NCBI RefSeq assembly: GCF_900157375.1
Contig: NZ_LT721901.1
Location: forward strand, 1,387,606-1,451,605
Reading direction: 5' to 3'
Source: Mycobacterium rhizamassiliense
GTDB lineage: Bacteria; Actinomycetota; Actinomycetes; Mycobacteriales; Mycobacteriaceae
DNA length: 64,000 bases
In this document: one piece after another, positions 40,595 to 48,785 of the stretch
Layout of the letters: every line of letters starts with the position of its first letter
Numbering within the stretch: position 1 is the stretch's first letter
Notes under the pieces: generated by a model
Databases searched by the model: none
The model's input: the letters and a program-made list of their open reading frames with translations, nothing else
Told to the model about the DNA's origin: nothing
Position numbers and translations under genes: made by a program

Positions 40595-41751
40595 GGTCGC
40601 TCGTCTCCCAGGATCAGCAGGGTGGTGAACAGGGCACCCGCTCCCCCGTTGCTGCAGAAGGCGATGTGCGCGTCGGGCACCTGCAGGGCGCCGGCCTCGC
40701 CGCGCAGCTGCTGGACGGCGCGGATGGCGCGCTGCATCATCTGCGGATTCGAGCCCGCGTGGCTGAAGGACATGGTTCCTCCGTCCGTGGTGATCGGGTG
40801 GCTGCCGTCGATGGCGATGTTGCCGTCGGCGACGAACGGCCCGCCTTCGCCCTCGTCGCAGAAGCCGAATGCCTCTATTTGCCGGATGATTTCGAAGGAG
40901 AACGGATCGTAGAGTTCCAGCACGTCGACGTCGTCGCGGCGCAGGCCGGCATAACTGAAGGCGAGATCGGCGGCGCGGGCGCCGACCTGACCGTTGACGT
41001 GGTCGCCACGGCGGCCGGCCAGATCCCACGCCGGCGGGTGCTGATACGACGGGCCGTGAAAGTCCGCGCCGCTGGCCAACACGTAGATCGGCTGGCTGTC
41101 ACAGTCGATCTCGTCGATGTTGGCCACGACCAGCGCGCAGCCCCCTTCGGAGGTGGTGGCGCAGTCCAGGAGATGGAACGGGTCCGCGATCGGCCGGGAG
41201 GCGGTGATGTCGTCGGGCATGAACGGACCGCGTTGGTAATAAACGGCTTCCGGGTTCTGCGACCCGTTGTTGCGGATCGTCGCGGCGACCATCGACAGCT
41301 GCTCGCGGGTGGTGCCGTAGCGGTGCATGTGCCGCCGCGCGATCAGCGCGAACTCCGCGGTGGTGAACATCCCCCACGGCGCGACGAATTCGTTCTCGGG
41401 TCTGGTCCACGGGGCCGTCGCCTCGTGGTCGCGGTACTCGCCGGCCTGCGCGGCGACCAGCACCACCACGTCGGCCATGCCGTGCTCGATCGCGGTCGCC
41501 GCCTCGGTGATCATGCCGACCCCGAACGCCAGCCCCTGCCACGCCGGGCCGATCCGCAGGTCGTAGATCAGCGCGGTGGACAGCGGACCCGCGCTGATTC
41601 CGTCGACGTCGTCCAGGCTCAGGCCCGCATCGCCGAGTGCGCCCTGGATCGCCTTGAGCGCCAGGCCACGTGAGGTTTCTCCGTCCAGGCGGCGTCCCTG
41701 CCGGGTGTTGTGCACCCCGACGATGGCCGCGGTGCGCTTTCTCGCGCTCAA
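40591..41751 (-). CDS. Thiolase-fold (SCP-x/Ltp-type) protein lacking nucleophilic Cys
   Basis: A 386-residue thiolase-superfamily protein of the lipid-transfer/Ltp type: AIVGVHNTRQGRR, the C-terminal half LYDPFSFEIIRQIEAFGFC and HAGSNPQMMQRAI. The N-terminal position where thiolases have the nucleophilic Cys (here GLAFGVGMITEAATAI) has none, so a classical thiolysis is unlikely; aldolase-type chemistry as in Ltp2 fits better (inference). TTG at 41751 follows GGAGCAAGG. Coupled to the DUF35 partner downstream. Confidence 0.85.
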   Translation of the reverse strand: MSARKRTAAIVGVHNTRQGRRLDGETSRGLALKAIQGALGDAGLSLDDVDGISAGPLSTALIYDLRIGPAWQGLAFGVGMITEAATAIEHGMADVVVLVAAQAGEYRDHEATAPWTRPENEFVAPWGMFTTAEFALIARRHMHRYGTTREQLSMVAATIRNNGSQNPEAVYYQRGPFMPDDITASRPIADPFHLLDCATTSEGGCALVVANIDEIDCDSQPIYVLASGADFHGPSYQHPPAWDLAGRRGDHVNGQVGARAADLAFSYAGLRRDDVDVLELYDPFSFEIIRQIEAFGFCDEGEGGPFVADGNIAIDGSHPITTDGGTMSFSHAGSNPQMMQRAIRAVQQLRGEAGALQVPDAHIAFCSNGGAGALFTTLLILGDERP

Positions 41752-41781
41752 CCTTGCTCCATTCTGATCGGTTCGGGCCCT

Positions 41782-42123
41782 TCAGTTTTCATCTGCCACC
41801 ACTCCGAGGTAGGTGCCCAGCACATCGAAGTCTCGGCCGTCGCGCGCGACGGTGCCGATGATCGTCGTACGCGCGTCGTCGGGTTCGGTGCCTGCCGCTG
41901 CGCCCCTTTCCAAGACGTCGATGCGGACGTCGACCGGCCGTGCGGTCTGCGGGTCGGTGATCTCGACGACCATCGCCACCGCGCGCTCGCGCTCGTCCCA
42001 TTCAACGCTGGTGATCCGGTGCCGGGCGGTCAGCTCCATCACGACGGAGTCCTGGCGGACCAGGAACCGCACCGGGGCACACAGCTCGCCGGCGCGCGGC
42101 GGGACACACAACGTCACGGCCAT
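41782..42123 (-). CDS. Small protein of unknown function in catabolic operon
   Basis: A 113-residue soluble protein (MAVTLCVPPRAGELCAPVRF) with beta-strand pattern: SVVMELTARHRITSVEWDER, AVAMVVEITDPQTARPVDV and TVARDGRDFDVLGTYLG. I do not recognise a family. Its start is 12 bp after the CaiB stop and its stop 30 bp before the thiolase-fold start; the spacing and operon position suggest a dedicated subunit or accessory factor for one of them. Confidence 0.75.
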   Translation of the reverse strand: MAVTLCVPPRAGELCAPVRFLVRQDSVVMELTARHRITSVEWDERERAVAMVVEITDPQTARPVDVRIDVLERGAAAGTEPDDARTTIIGTVARDGRDFDVLGTYLGVVADEN

Positions 42124-42135
42124 GTCAGTGCCCCT

Positions 42136-44475
42136 TCACAGGCCGGCCGGCCGCATACTGGTGGCCCCCGCCGCGCGTAACGCCGCCACCTGTTCCGGGC
42201 CGTGGCCCAGCAGGCCGGTCAGCACCTCGTCACTGTGTTGGCCGTACAGCGGCGGCACCCGGCGAATCCAGCGCCGGGGTTTGCCGAGGAAGGCGAACGG
42301 CATACCGGTGCACAGGAAGGAGCCGACGACGGGGTGGTCGACCGTCTCCCAGAACCCCCGCGCGAGCAGCTGCGGATTGCTCAGCAGCGCAGGCGAATCC
42401 GTCACCTGTGCCGCCGGTATCCCCGCGCCGCGCAGCGCGCCCACCGCGTCGGCCAGCGGGCGCCCCGCGGCCCAGTCGGCGATCAGCTTGTCGATGTCGT
42501 CGGCGCGCTCGCGCCAGCTAGACTCGTCCGCGCCCAGCTCGGGCCTGCCGACGAGGTGCGCCAACGACTCTCGGGCGCCGTCGTCGATCGCCGTCAGGGC
42601 CACCCAGTCGTCGTCGCCGGCGCAACGATAGACACCCTGCGGTGTCGCGCCGACCGCGCGATTTCCCGCGCGCCGCAGCTCGATTCCGTGAGCCGAGTAC
42701 TCGACCAGCATCTCGGCTGCCACGTTCAGCGCCGACTCCACCATCGTCGATTCGACGAGCATGCCCGCGCCCTGCCGGTCGCGGACCACCAGCGCCGCGA
42801 CGGCGGCGAAGGCGGCGTGCAGGCCGGCGATCGGGTCGCACACCCCGCGCGGGATCACCGGTGGCCCGTCGGAATGCCCGGTCGTCCATGCCATTCCGGT
42901 CGCCTGCTCCATCGTCTGGGCGAAGCCCACCCGGTCGCGCCACGGGCCGTCTAGGCCGAAGGCCGGCATCCGCACCATGATCGCGCGGGGGTTGGCCGCC
43001 GCGACGGCATCCCAGCCCAGGTCGAAGTTTTCCATCACCCTGGGCGAGAAGTTCTCCAGGACCAGGTCGCTCGCGGCGATGATCTCCAGCGCGAGCGCGC
43101 GTCCGTCGTCCGTGCTGAGTTCGACGCTGACGTCGCGCTTGTTGCTGTTGCTGCACAGGAAGACCGGTCCCCATTCCCACCACTGGTCCCAGTCCGGTGG
43201 GCGGCCGGCGGAGAACCTCATGCCGTCCGGGCGGCGGACGCCCTCGAGCTTGAGTACGTCGGCGCCGAGCGCGCCGAGGAATTGGGTCGCGACGGGGCCG
43301 GCCCAGAACGCGGTGAAGTCGGTGATCCGTATGTCGGACAACGGAAGCGCGTCCGGGTCGGCGGGCCCGGGTCGCTGTGGGCGGGGCGGCCAGTGCACCC
43401 GGCCGGTGTCGGCGCCCAGCAGCGGCGGGCGCCCGGGCGGCTTGGTCGTCACGGCCTCGCCGCGGTACGGCACCCGGGGCTGCAGCACGCCGAGCTCCGA
43501 TTCGACGAACACCCCACGTTGCACGAAGTGATCGACCCCGGGCAGGGTCACGGGAGTGGCGATGGGCGCCACCGGGATTCGGAACGCCACGGCGAGCTCG
43601 ACGATCTCGCTGGTGGTGCGGGCCTGGGTCCACTCGGTGACCATGCCGAGGAACTCGTCGCGGCGCGCGACCCGTCCGGCGAACGACGCGAGATCGGCAT
43701 CGTCGACCAGGTCGGCGCGATCGATCATCACCAGGAAGTCCTGGAACTGCTGTGCGGTGATCGTGCAGAAGCCCACCAGGCCGTCGGCCGTCGGAACTAT
43801 CGACGGCAGCTCCAGGCTGCGCTGGCTGATCAGGGAATCGGCCCCCAGGACGCTGGCCGACATGGCGGGCAGGCCACCCATCGCGATCACCATCGCCTCG
43901 TAGGCGGACACGTCGATGACCTCGCCGCGACCGCCCCGGGCGGCATGCCTGGCCGACGCCGCGCCGACCGCCGCGGCGAACGTGCCCGCCAGCCAGTCGC
44001 CGAGCTGGCCGCCGGCCTGCACGGGCTCGTCGTCCGGCCAGCCCCGTCCGGCGATCGAACCGCACAGCGCCTGCAGGATGAATTCGTTGGCCACCACGCC
44101 CTGGTCGACGTAGGGCCCCGTCGTTCCGAACGGCGTCACGCAGACCACCACCGCCGACGCGCCGGTGTGCGCGGTGATGCCGTCGAGCGTCCAGCCGTCG
44201 GTGAGGTCGGTGAGGATGACGTCGGCCCCGGCCAACAGCGGACGGACGTCGGCCTGATCGGAGGCGACGATCGATTTCTTGTCGGCGGCCAGGTAGCCGA
44301 ACAGCGCCCCGGGCCGCCCGCCGGCCGACCTCGTGCGCAGGCAATCACCTTGCGGCGACTCGACTTTCACCACCTCGGCGCCCGCGTCGGCGAACATCTT
44401 CGCCGCGTACGACACGGCAATCCCGTTGGACAACTCCAAGACACGCCAGTCGGCGAACGGCGCCTCGGCTGGCAC
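42136..44475 (-). CDS. Tandem-domain CaiB/BaiF (family III) CoA-transferase
   Basis: A 779-residue protein made of two complete family III CoA-transferase units (about 1-355 and 375-779). Each has the N-terminal pattern, RVLELSNGIAVSYAAKMFAD and RITDFTAFWAGPVATQFLGA, followed by GADVLKLEG-like strands. In ordinary members two polypeptides interlock as a ring dimer; here the fusion could mimic that dimer. At the position I take as the catalytic Asp (SMQD in formyl-CoA transferase) both halves have Glu (DVSAYEAM, STMVESAL). GTG at 44475 lies 2 nt after the amidohydrolase stop. It probably moves CoA to or between pathway acids. Confidence 0.88.
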   Translation of the reverse strand: MPAEAPFADWRVLELSNGIAVSYAAKMFADAGAEVVKVESPQGDCLRTRSAGGRPGALFGYLAADKKSIVASDQADVRPLLAGADVILTDLTDGWTLDGITAHTGASAVVVCVTPFGTTGPYVDQGVVANEFILQALCGSIAGRGWPDDEPVQAGGQLGDWLAGTFAAAVGAASARHAARGGRGEVIDVSAYEAMVIAMGGLPAMSASVLGADSLISQRSLELPSIVPTADGLVGFCTITAQQFQDFLVMIDRADLVDDADLASFAGRVARRDEFLGMVTEWTQARTTSEIVELAVAFRIPVAPIATPVTLPGVDHFVQRGVFVESELGVLQPRVPYRGEAVTTKPPGRPPLLGADTGRVHWPPRPQRPGPADPDALPLSDIRITDFTAFWAGPVATQFLGALGADVLKLEGVRRPDGMRFSAGRPPDWDQWWEWGPVFLCSNSNKRDVSVELSTDDGRALALEIIAASDLVLENFSPRVMENFDLGWDAVAAANPRAIMVRMPAFGLDGPWRDRVGFAQTMEQATGMAWTTGHSDGPPVIPRGVCDPIAGLHAAFAAVAALVVRDRQGAGMLVESTMVESALNVAAEMLVEYSAHGIELRRAGNRAVGATPQGVYRCAGDDDWVALTAIDDGARESLAHLVGRPELGADESSWRERADDIDKLIADWAAGRPLADAVGALRGAGIPAAQVTDSPALLSNPQLLARGFWETVDHPVVGSFLCTGMPFAFLGKPRRWIRRVPPLYGQHSDEVLTGLLGHGPEQVAALRAAGATSMRPAGL

Positions 44476-44477
44476 GC

Positions 44478-45833
44478 TCAGTTACCCGGGGTGGTGGCGC
44501 GCCCGGCGATGCCGGCCACCTCGACCGCCGCGGGCGCCTGGGCCGAGTCCTGCGCCTGCAGGGCGAACTGCGTCATCCGCGTCCACGCGTCGCGGTCACG
44601 CTGGCTGGCCTGGCGCCCGACATGGGTGACCACGTCGACGTCGGTGGCCTGCGCACGCAGCTGCCCGGCACGGGCGTGCTCCTTCGGGATGTATTGGAAC
44701 GGGTCGAATGAGTATGCAGCCATGGCATTTTCGTGGGTGATTTTGTCGATCACCGCGTCGTCGAGGTGGCCCATGGTCGTGACGATGTCCTCGGGTGCGA
44801 ACGGCCAGTTGCTGTCGGAGTGCGGGAAGTCGGACTCCCAGCACAGCATGTCCTCGTTGAACCAGTCCATGTTCCGCACACCGACCTTGTCGCTGATGAA
44901 GCAGGTGTAGAAGTGCCGCTTGAACACGTCGCTCGGCCCGTCGTAGCCGGGCGGGAAACTCGCCAGCGTCCAGCCCGAGTGGCGGTTGTACACGTGCTCG
45001 GCCCGCCAGAGGAAGTATGGCATCCAGCCGACGTCGCCCTCAGTCAGGGAGAACTTCAATTGCGGGAAATCGGACCAGAATTCGGCCCAGATCAGCTCGG
45101 TGAAGGTGAACATGCTCATCATCGACGACGCCGTCATCTGGACGCTGGGCGGGGCATCGGTGGACACCTGCGGTGACCGCGACGCGGAGCCCACGTGCGT
45201 GCACAGCACCGTCTTGTTTTCGCAGACCGCCTCGAACAGCGGGTACCAGTACTTGGTATGAATGCTGGGCATTTCCAGCGCCTCTGGGTTCTCCGAGAAC
45301 GTCACTGCGTGACATCCCTTGTCCGCCAAGCGCTTGACCTCCTTGGCGGCTTCGTTCACGTCATAGAGTGGCAGGATGCCGCAGGGGATGAACCGCCCCG
45401 GGTATGCCGCGCACCACTCGTCGACGTGCCAGTCGTTGTAGGCCTTGATCATCACCAGGTTGACGTCGCGATCGGGACCCTGGTTAAGCACCTGGCCGGA
45501 GAAGCCGGTGAAGTTCGGGAAGTTCAATCCGGCCAGCTGGCCGCCGGCGTTCATGTCGCGGACCCGTTCGTCGACGTTGAAGCAGCCCGGCCGCATCTCG
45601 TCGTACCGCGAGGCGTCGATGTTGTACATCTCGCGGGGCTTGCCCGCGACGGCGTTGAGGCCCATGTTCCGCCCGCGCACGTCGCCGTAGTACCACTGCT
45701 GGATGCCGTCGGGCTCGAGAACGACGCGGGGGGCACGGTCCTTGTACTTGGCCGGGACGTGGGCGTCGAACATGTCGGCCGGTTCGGCGATGTGGTCATC
45801 CACGCTGATCAGGATCAGATCGTCTTTATTCAT
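44478..45833 (-). CDS. Amidohydrolase-family (amidohydro-rel/ACMSD-like) protein
   Basis: A 451-residue TIM-barrel metallohydrolase: N-terminal ISVDDHIAEPADMFDAHVP, HVGSASRSP, SLTEGDVGWMPYFLWRAEHV and SDFPHSDSNWP with the late catalytic Asp. This is the amidohydrolase_2 pattern seen in decarboxylases (ACMSD-like) and C-C or C-N hydrolases of steroid and aromatic breakdown in mycobacteria. The first His of the usual HxH is replaced (DDH), as is normal for this subgroup. First gene of the six-gene minus-strand operon; ATG at 45833. Confidence 0.85.
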   Translation of the reverse strand: MNKDDLILISVDDHIAEPADMFDAHVPAKYKDRAPRVVLEPDGIQQWYYGDVRGRNMGLNAVAGKPREMYNIDASRYDEMRPGCFNVDERVRDMNAGGQLAGLNFPNFTGFSGQVLNQGPDRDVNLVMIKAYNDWHVDEWCAAYPGRFIPCGILPLYDVNEAAKEVKRLADKGCHAVTFSENPEALEMPSIHTKYWYPLFEAVCENKTVLCTHVGSASRSPQVSTDAPPSVQMTASSMMSMFTFTELIWAEFWSDFPQLKFSLTEGDVGWMPYFLWRAEHVYNRHSGWTLASFPPGYDGPSDVFKRHFYTCFISDKVGVRNMDWFNEDMLCWESDFPHSDSNWPFAPEDIVTTMGHLDDAVIDKITHENAMAAYSFDPFQYIPKEHARAGQLRAQATDVDVVTHVGRQASQRDRDAWTRMTQFALQAQDSAQAPAAVEVAGIAGRATTPGN

Positions 45834-45854
45834 GCCACACTCCTCGGATACTGC

Positions 45855-46000
45855 GACTAGTAGACAATGATTCCAGTCACACTGTCAACGCGCGCCGCGG
45901 GCGCCGCTCTCGGATAAAGCGCAGGAATTCCGCGCCAGTCAGCTAATTTCTGGACCTGCCGCCCCTCGGCGTTGTCGTCCGTAATGAGTGACTATTAGTC
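45855..46000. promoter_or_regulatory. Intergenic region with two GACTA-N-TAGNC half-palindromes
   Basis: GACTAGTAGAC (45855-45865) and GACTATTAGTC (45990-46000) lie about 135 bp apart in the 274-bp gap between the amidohydrolase operon and the LacI gene. The second is a perfect palindrome. They may be LacI operator copies, but lack the central CG common for that family. I see nothing else in this gap. Confidence 0.35.
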
Positions 46001-46107
46001 CGCTGATTTCGCCGATGATTCGAGGGAGCGAGATCGTCGGATCCCGCCCGGCGATCGGCAGTGCATGCCACCATTGGCGATGGCGGGGTCCGGGGGGTGA
46101 AAGCGCG

Positions 46108-47085
46108 TTGACAGCAAACAAGGCTGTGCGGCCGACGAATGCCGACGTCGCCCGGCTGGCCAGGGTTTCGACGGCGACCGTCAGCTATGTTCTGAACAAT
46201 GCGGAGGGCCGCAGGATCTCCCCGCAAACACGCGAGGCCGTCCAGAACGCCGCCGCGTCACTGGGCTATCGACCCAATCTGGCCGCGCGCAATCTCGCCC
46301 GCGGGAAGAGCGGCGTGGTGCTGTACGTGGTCCCGCACGTGGCGCTGGGCGAGCTGCCGATGCAGGCCGGCAGCCGGATGACCACCGCGCTGGCGCGCCT
46401 GGGCCTGCTGCAGGTGCAAATCTTCGAGACCGACGACGATCGACATGTCGTCGATGCGATCGAGAACCTCGACCCACTCGCGGTCGCGAGCCTGTTCCCG
46501 CTCCCGGCCGCCGCCCGCGACGCGGTTCGGGCCGCGGGCATACCGCACATCTACATCGGCACGCTGCCCACCCTCGGCGAACCGCATCTCTTGGTCGGTG
46601 AATTACGGGTGCAGCACCTGGTCTCCCGCGGTCATCAGCGAATGGCTTTCGCCTACACGGGAATTCACAAGCGGCGCGCGCTCGGCGAGTACTGGTTCGA
46701 CGGCGTGTCACACGCGACCCGAAAGCGCGAGCTGCCGCCGCTGGCCGTCGGCGTGGTCACGCCCGAGACCGCCACCGAAGTGGTCACCGGCTGGGTGCGC
46801 GACGGCGTCACCGCGGTCTGCGCGCAAAGCGACGAGATCGCGTGCGTCGTGTTGTACGGCATGCACCAGGCGCGGCTGCGCTGCCCGGACGACCTCGCCG
46901 TCATCGGCGTCGACGCCAGCCCGATGGGGGTGGTGAGCACGCCGCCGTTGACCACGGTGCAGTTCGAGCCGCACGTGGTGGCCGACGTCGCGCTCGCCGC
47001 CGTCCGCAGAGAGCTGGGGTATCCCGCCGAGCCGGAGCCGGAGTCCGCCGACATCGCCCGCCTCATCGTTCGGTCGACGACCTGA
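46108..47085 (+). CDS. LacI family transcriptional regulator
   Basis: A 325-residue LacI-type regulator: HTH TNADVARLARVSTATVSYVL with hinge NNAEGRRISPQTREAVQNAA and a periplasmic-binding-like effector domain (from GVVLYVVPHVALG on). TTG at 46108 is chosen for an HTH-proximal start with GGTGAAAG upstream. It is divergent from the amidohydrolase operon and probably represses it. The effector pocket does not resemble sugar-binding LacI members closely enough to name a ligand. Confidence 0.88.
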   Translation: MTANKAVRPTNADVARLARVSTATVSYVLNNAEGRRISPQTREAVQNAAASLGYRPNLAARNLARGKSGVVLYVVPHVALGELPMQAGSRMTTALARLGLLQVQIFETDDDRHVVDAIENLDPLAVASLFPLPAAARDAVRAAGIPHIYIGTLPTLGEPHLLVGELRVQHLVSRGHQRMAFAYTGIHKRRALGEYWFDGVSHATRKRELPPLAVGVVTPETATEVVTGWVRDGVTAVCAQSDEIACVVLYGMHQARLRCPDDLAVIGVDASPMGVVSTPPLTTVQFEPHVVADVALAAVRRELGYPAEPEPESADIARLIVRSTT

Positions 47086-47094
47086 CCGATTGCG

Positions 47095-47691
47095 CTAGCC
47101 GACGGTGAGCGCGGCCAGCCCCTGACGCACCCGATCGGGCAGTGAACCGCCGTGGCTGAGCCAGTCGTCCAGGGCGATGCGCACCGTGGCCATGGCCAGC
47201 GCGCCGAGCAGGCGCGGCCTGGGGTCCTGCGGGGCCAGGTCGGGCATGCGTGGTGCGACCAACCCGGCGATCGCCGCTTCGTAGCGAGCGTAGATGTGCA
47301 GGTTCCACGCCTCCAGCGTCTCGGACGACCTTGTCAGCGTGGCCAATTCGCGCACCTGGTCCTCGATCTCGGCGAAGCCGAGCGCGAGGTCGCCGAAGGC
47401 ACCGATCACGGCCTCGGACGCGGTGAGGTGCGGCGGCTGGGCGGCCACTGCGTCGGTGATCCGGGTCAGCCATACGACGTTCACGCCCTCGGCGATGGCG
47501 TCTTCCTTGGAGTTGAAGTAACGGAAGAAGGTCGCCCGGCTGATGTCCGCCGCGGCCGCGATGTGCTCCACCGTCGCCCCGGCCAGGCCACGGCCGGCCA
47601 CCAGCTGCGCGGCGGCCGCCGCGACGCGCTGGCGGGTAGCCGCGCGCCGGCGCTCGGCGGGTGAGGTCGTGCTAGACAACGCGTGAGTCAT
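47095..47691 (-). CDS. TetR family transcriptional regulator (leaderless)
   Basis: A 198-residue TetR: RQRVAAAAAQLVAGRGLAGA, TVEHIAAAADISRATFFRYF and NSKEDAIAEGVN form the HTH. Start ATG 47691 lies inside the left arm of the 33-bp palindrome at 47684-47716 and lacks a ribosome site, so a leaderless transcript is likely. It faces the DUF1214/sulfotransferase operon, whose ATG sits in the other arm. Bound repressor would block both starts at once. Confidence 0.9.
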   Translation of the reverse strand: MTHALSSTTSPAERRRAATRQRVAAAAAQLVAGRGLAGATVEHIAAAADISRATFFRYFNSKEDAIAEGVNVVWLTRITDAVAAQPPHLTASEAVIGAFGDLALGFAEIEDQVRELATLTRSSETLEAWNLHIYARYEAAIAGLVAPRMPDLAPQDPRPRLLGALAMATVRIALDDWLSHGGSLPDRVRQGLAALTVG

Positions 47692-47716
47692 AGTCTAAGT
47701 ATGAGACTATGACTCA
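47684..47716. promoter_or_regulatory. Perfect 13+13 operator covering both divergent start codons
   Basis: TGAGTCATAGTCT (47684-47696), 7-nt centre AAGTATG, AGACTATGACTCA (47704-47716). The ATG of the TetR gene (47691) and of the DUF1214 gene (47709) both lie at the same place in the arms, in ATGACTCA. -10-like TAAGTA and CATACT lie about 6-7 nt before the two starts. Confidence 0.8.
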
Positions 47717-48785
47717 AAATGCGGCAAAGGCCACGGCCGCGTGGCAGTTTTTCCAGCAGATGCTCGCCGACGTCACCAAGATTGTCACCGAGGACGCGGA
47801 GACCGAGCGGGAACTGCTCGAGGGGCTGCGGGTCGTCGCCAGGGTCTCGTCACTGTGTTCGCAGTTGTCCGTCGAGGCCGACCTCGGCAGTCCGTCGTTC
47901 TTCGATATGTGTTCGCCGAACCGGATGATCGGCGGCCCCAACCCGGACGGCAACTACTACCTGGCGATGATCCGGGGTGACCGGCAGTACCGGATCACCG
48001 GCACCCGCGGCACCAGCGCCTATCTCGGCTTCCAGATCTTGGCCGGCACCGGACTGACCCCGCGGCGGATGTCCAACTACGTCAGCGACGTCGACCTGAC
48101 GCTGCGCTCAGGCGAGTTCGCCCTCGTGCTCTCGGCCGACGAACCCGCCGATCTCGACGGCGCGCACTGGGTGCCGATCCCGCAGGACGCATCCTCGGTC
48201 GTCGTCCGCGAGTACATCGGCGATCGGTCCGCCGAGGAGCTGGCCACCATGCGCATCGAGGCACTCGACCCCGACCCGTTGACGCCGCTCACCGACGACG
48301 AGCTCGCCGAGCAGTTCACCGGCATGGCCTGGACGCTGATGAAACTCGTTACGCTGCACCGCACTATCAAGCCGGAGCTACTCGAAAACCCCAACGAGCT
48401 CCTGACGGCCGAGGCCGCGGAGCTGGGTGCCGCTGACACCACCCCGGACAACCTGTACATGATGGGCACCTTCCGGCTCGAATCCGATCAGGCCCTGGTG
48501 CTCGAGATCGAGCCACCCGATACCAGGTACTGGAACGTCACGCTGGAAAGCGTCTGGCATGAGTGCCTCGAGCCCCGCCGCAGGCACAGCTCGGTGACCA
48601 GTAGCGCGGCGAAGCCGGATCAGGACGGGAAGGTGCGCATCGCTATCTCGGCGCAGGACTACGGTTTTGGGCACTGGCTCGACACCGGTGGCCGGCATCG
48701 CGGATTCATGGTGCTGCGTTGGCTGGACAATCCCGAGCCGCCCGCCGTCACGGTGTCGGTGCGCCGATGTGAGAAGCGGGCATGA
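47709..48785 (+). CDS. DUF1214-domain protein
   Basis: A 358-residue protein. The C-terminal region (about 250-355: DTRYWNVTLESVWHECLEPR, ISAQDYGFGHWLDTGGRHRG) is the DUF1214 pattern; the N-terminal part (MIGGPNPDGNYYLAMIRGDR) matches the DUF1254-like partner domain. No signal peptide is seen, unlike the exported members. Function unknown for the family. It is leaderless behind the symmetric operator and overlaps the sulfotransferase gene by 4 bp, so the two are translated together. Confidence 0.8.
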   Translation: MTQNAAKATAAWQFFQQMLADVTKIVTEDAETERELLEGLRVVARVSSLCSQLSVEADLGSPSFFDMCSPNRMIGGPNPDGNYYLAMIRGDRQYRITGTRGTSAYLGFQILAGTGLTPRRMSNYVSDVDLTLRSGEFALVLSADEPADLDGAHWVPIPQDASSVVVREYIGDRSAEELATMRIEALDPDPLTPLTDDELAEQFTGMAWTLMKLVTLHRTIKPELLENPNELLTAEAAELGAADTTPDNLYMMGTFRLESDQALVLEIEPPDTRYWNVTLESVWHECLEPRRRHSSVTSSAAKPDQDGKVRIAISAQDYGFGHWLDTGGRHRGFMVLRWLDNPEPPAVTVSVRRCEKRA

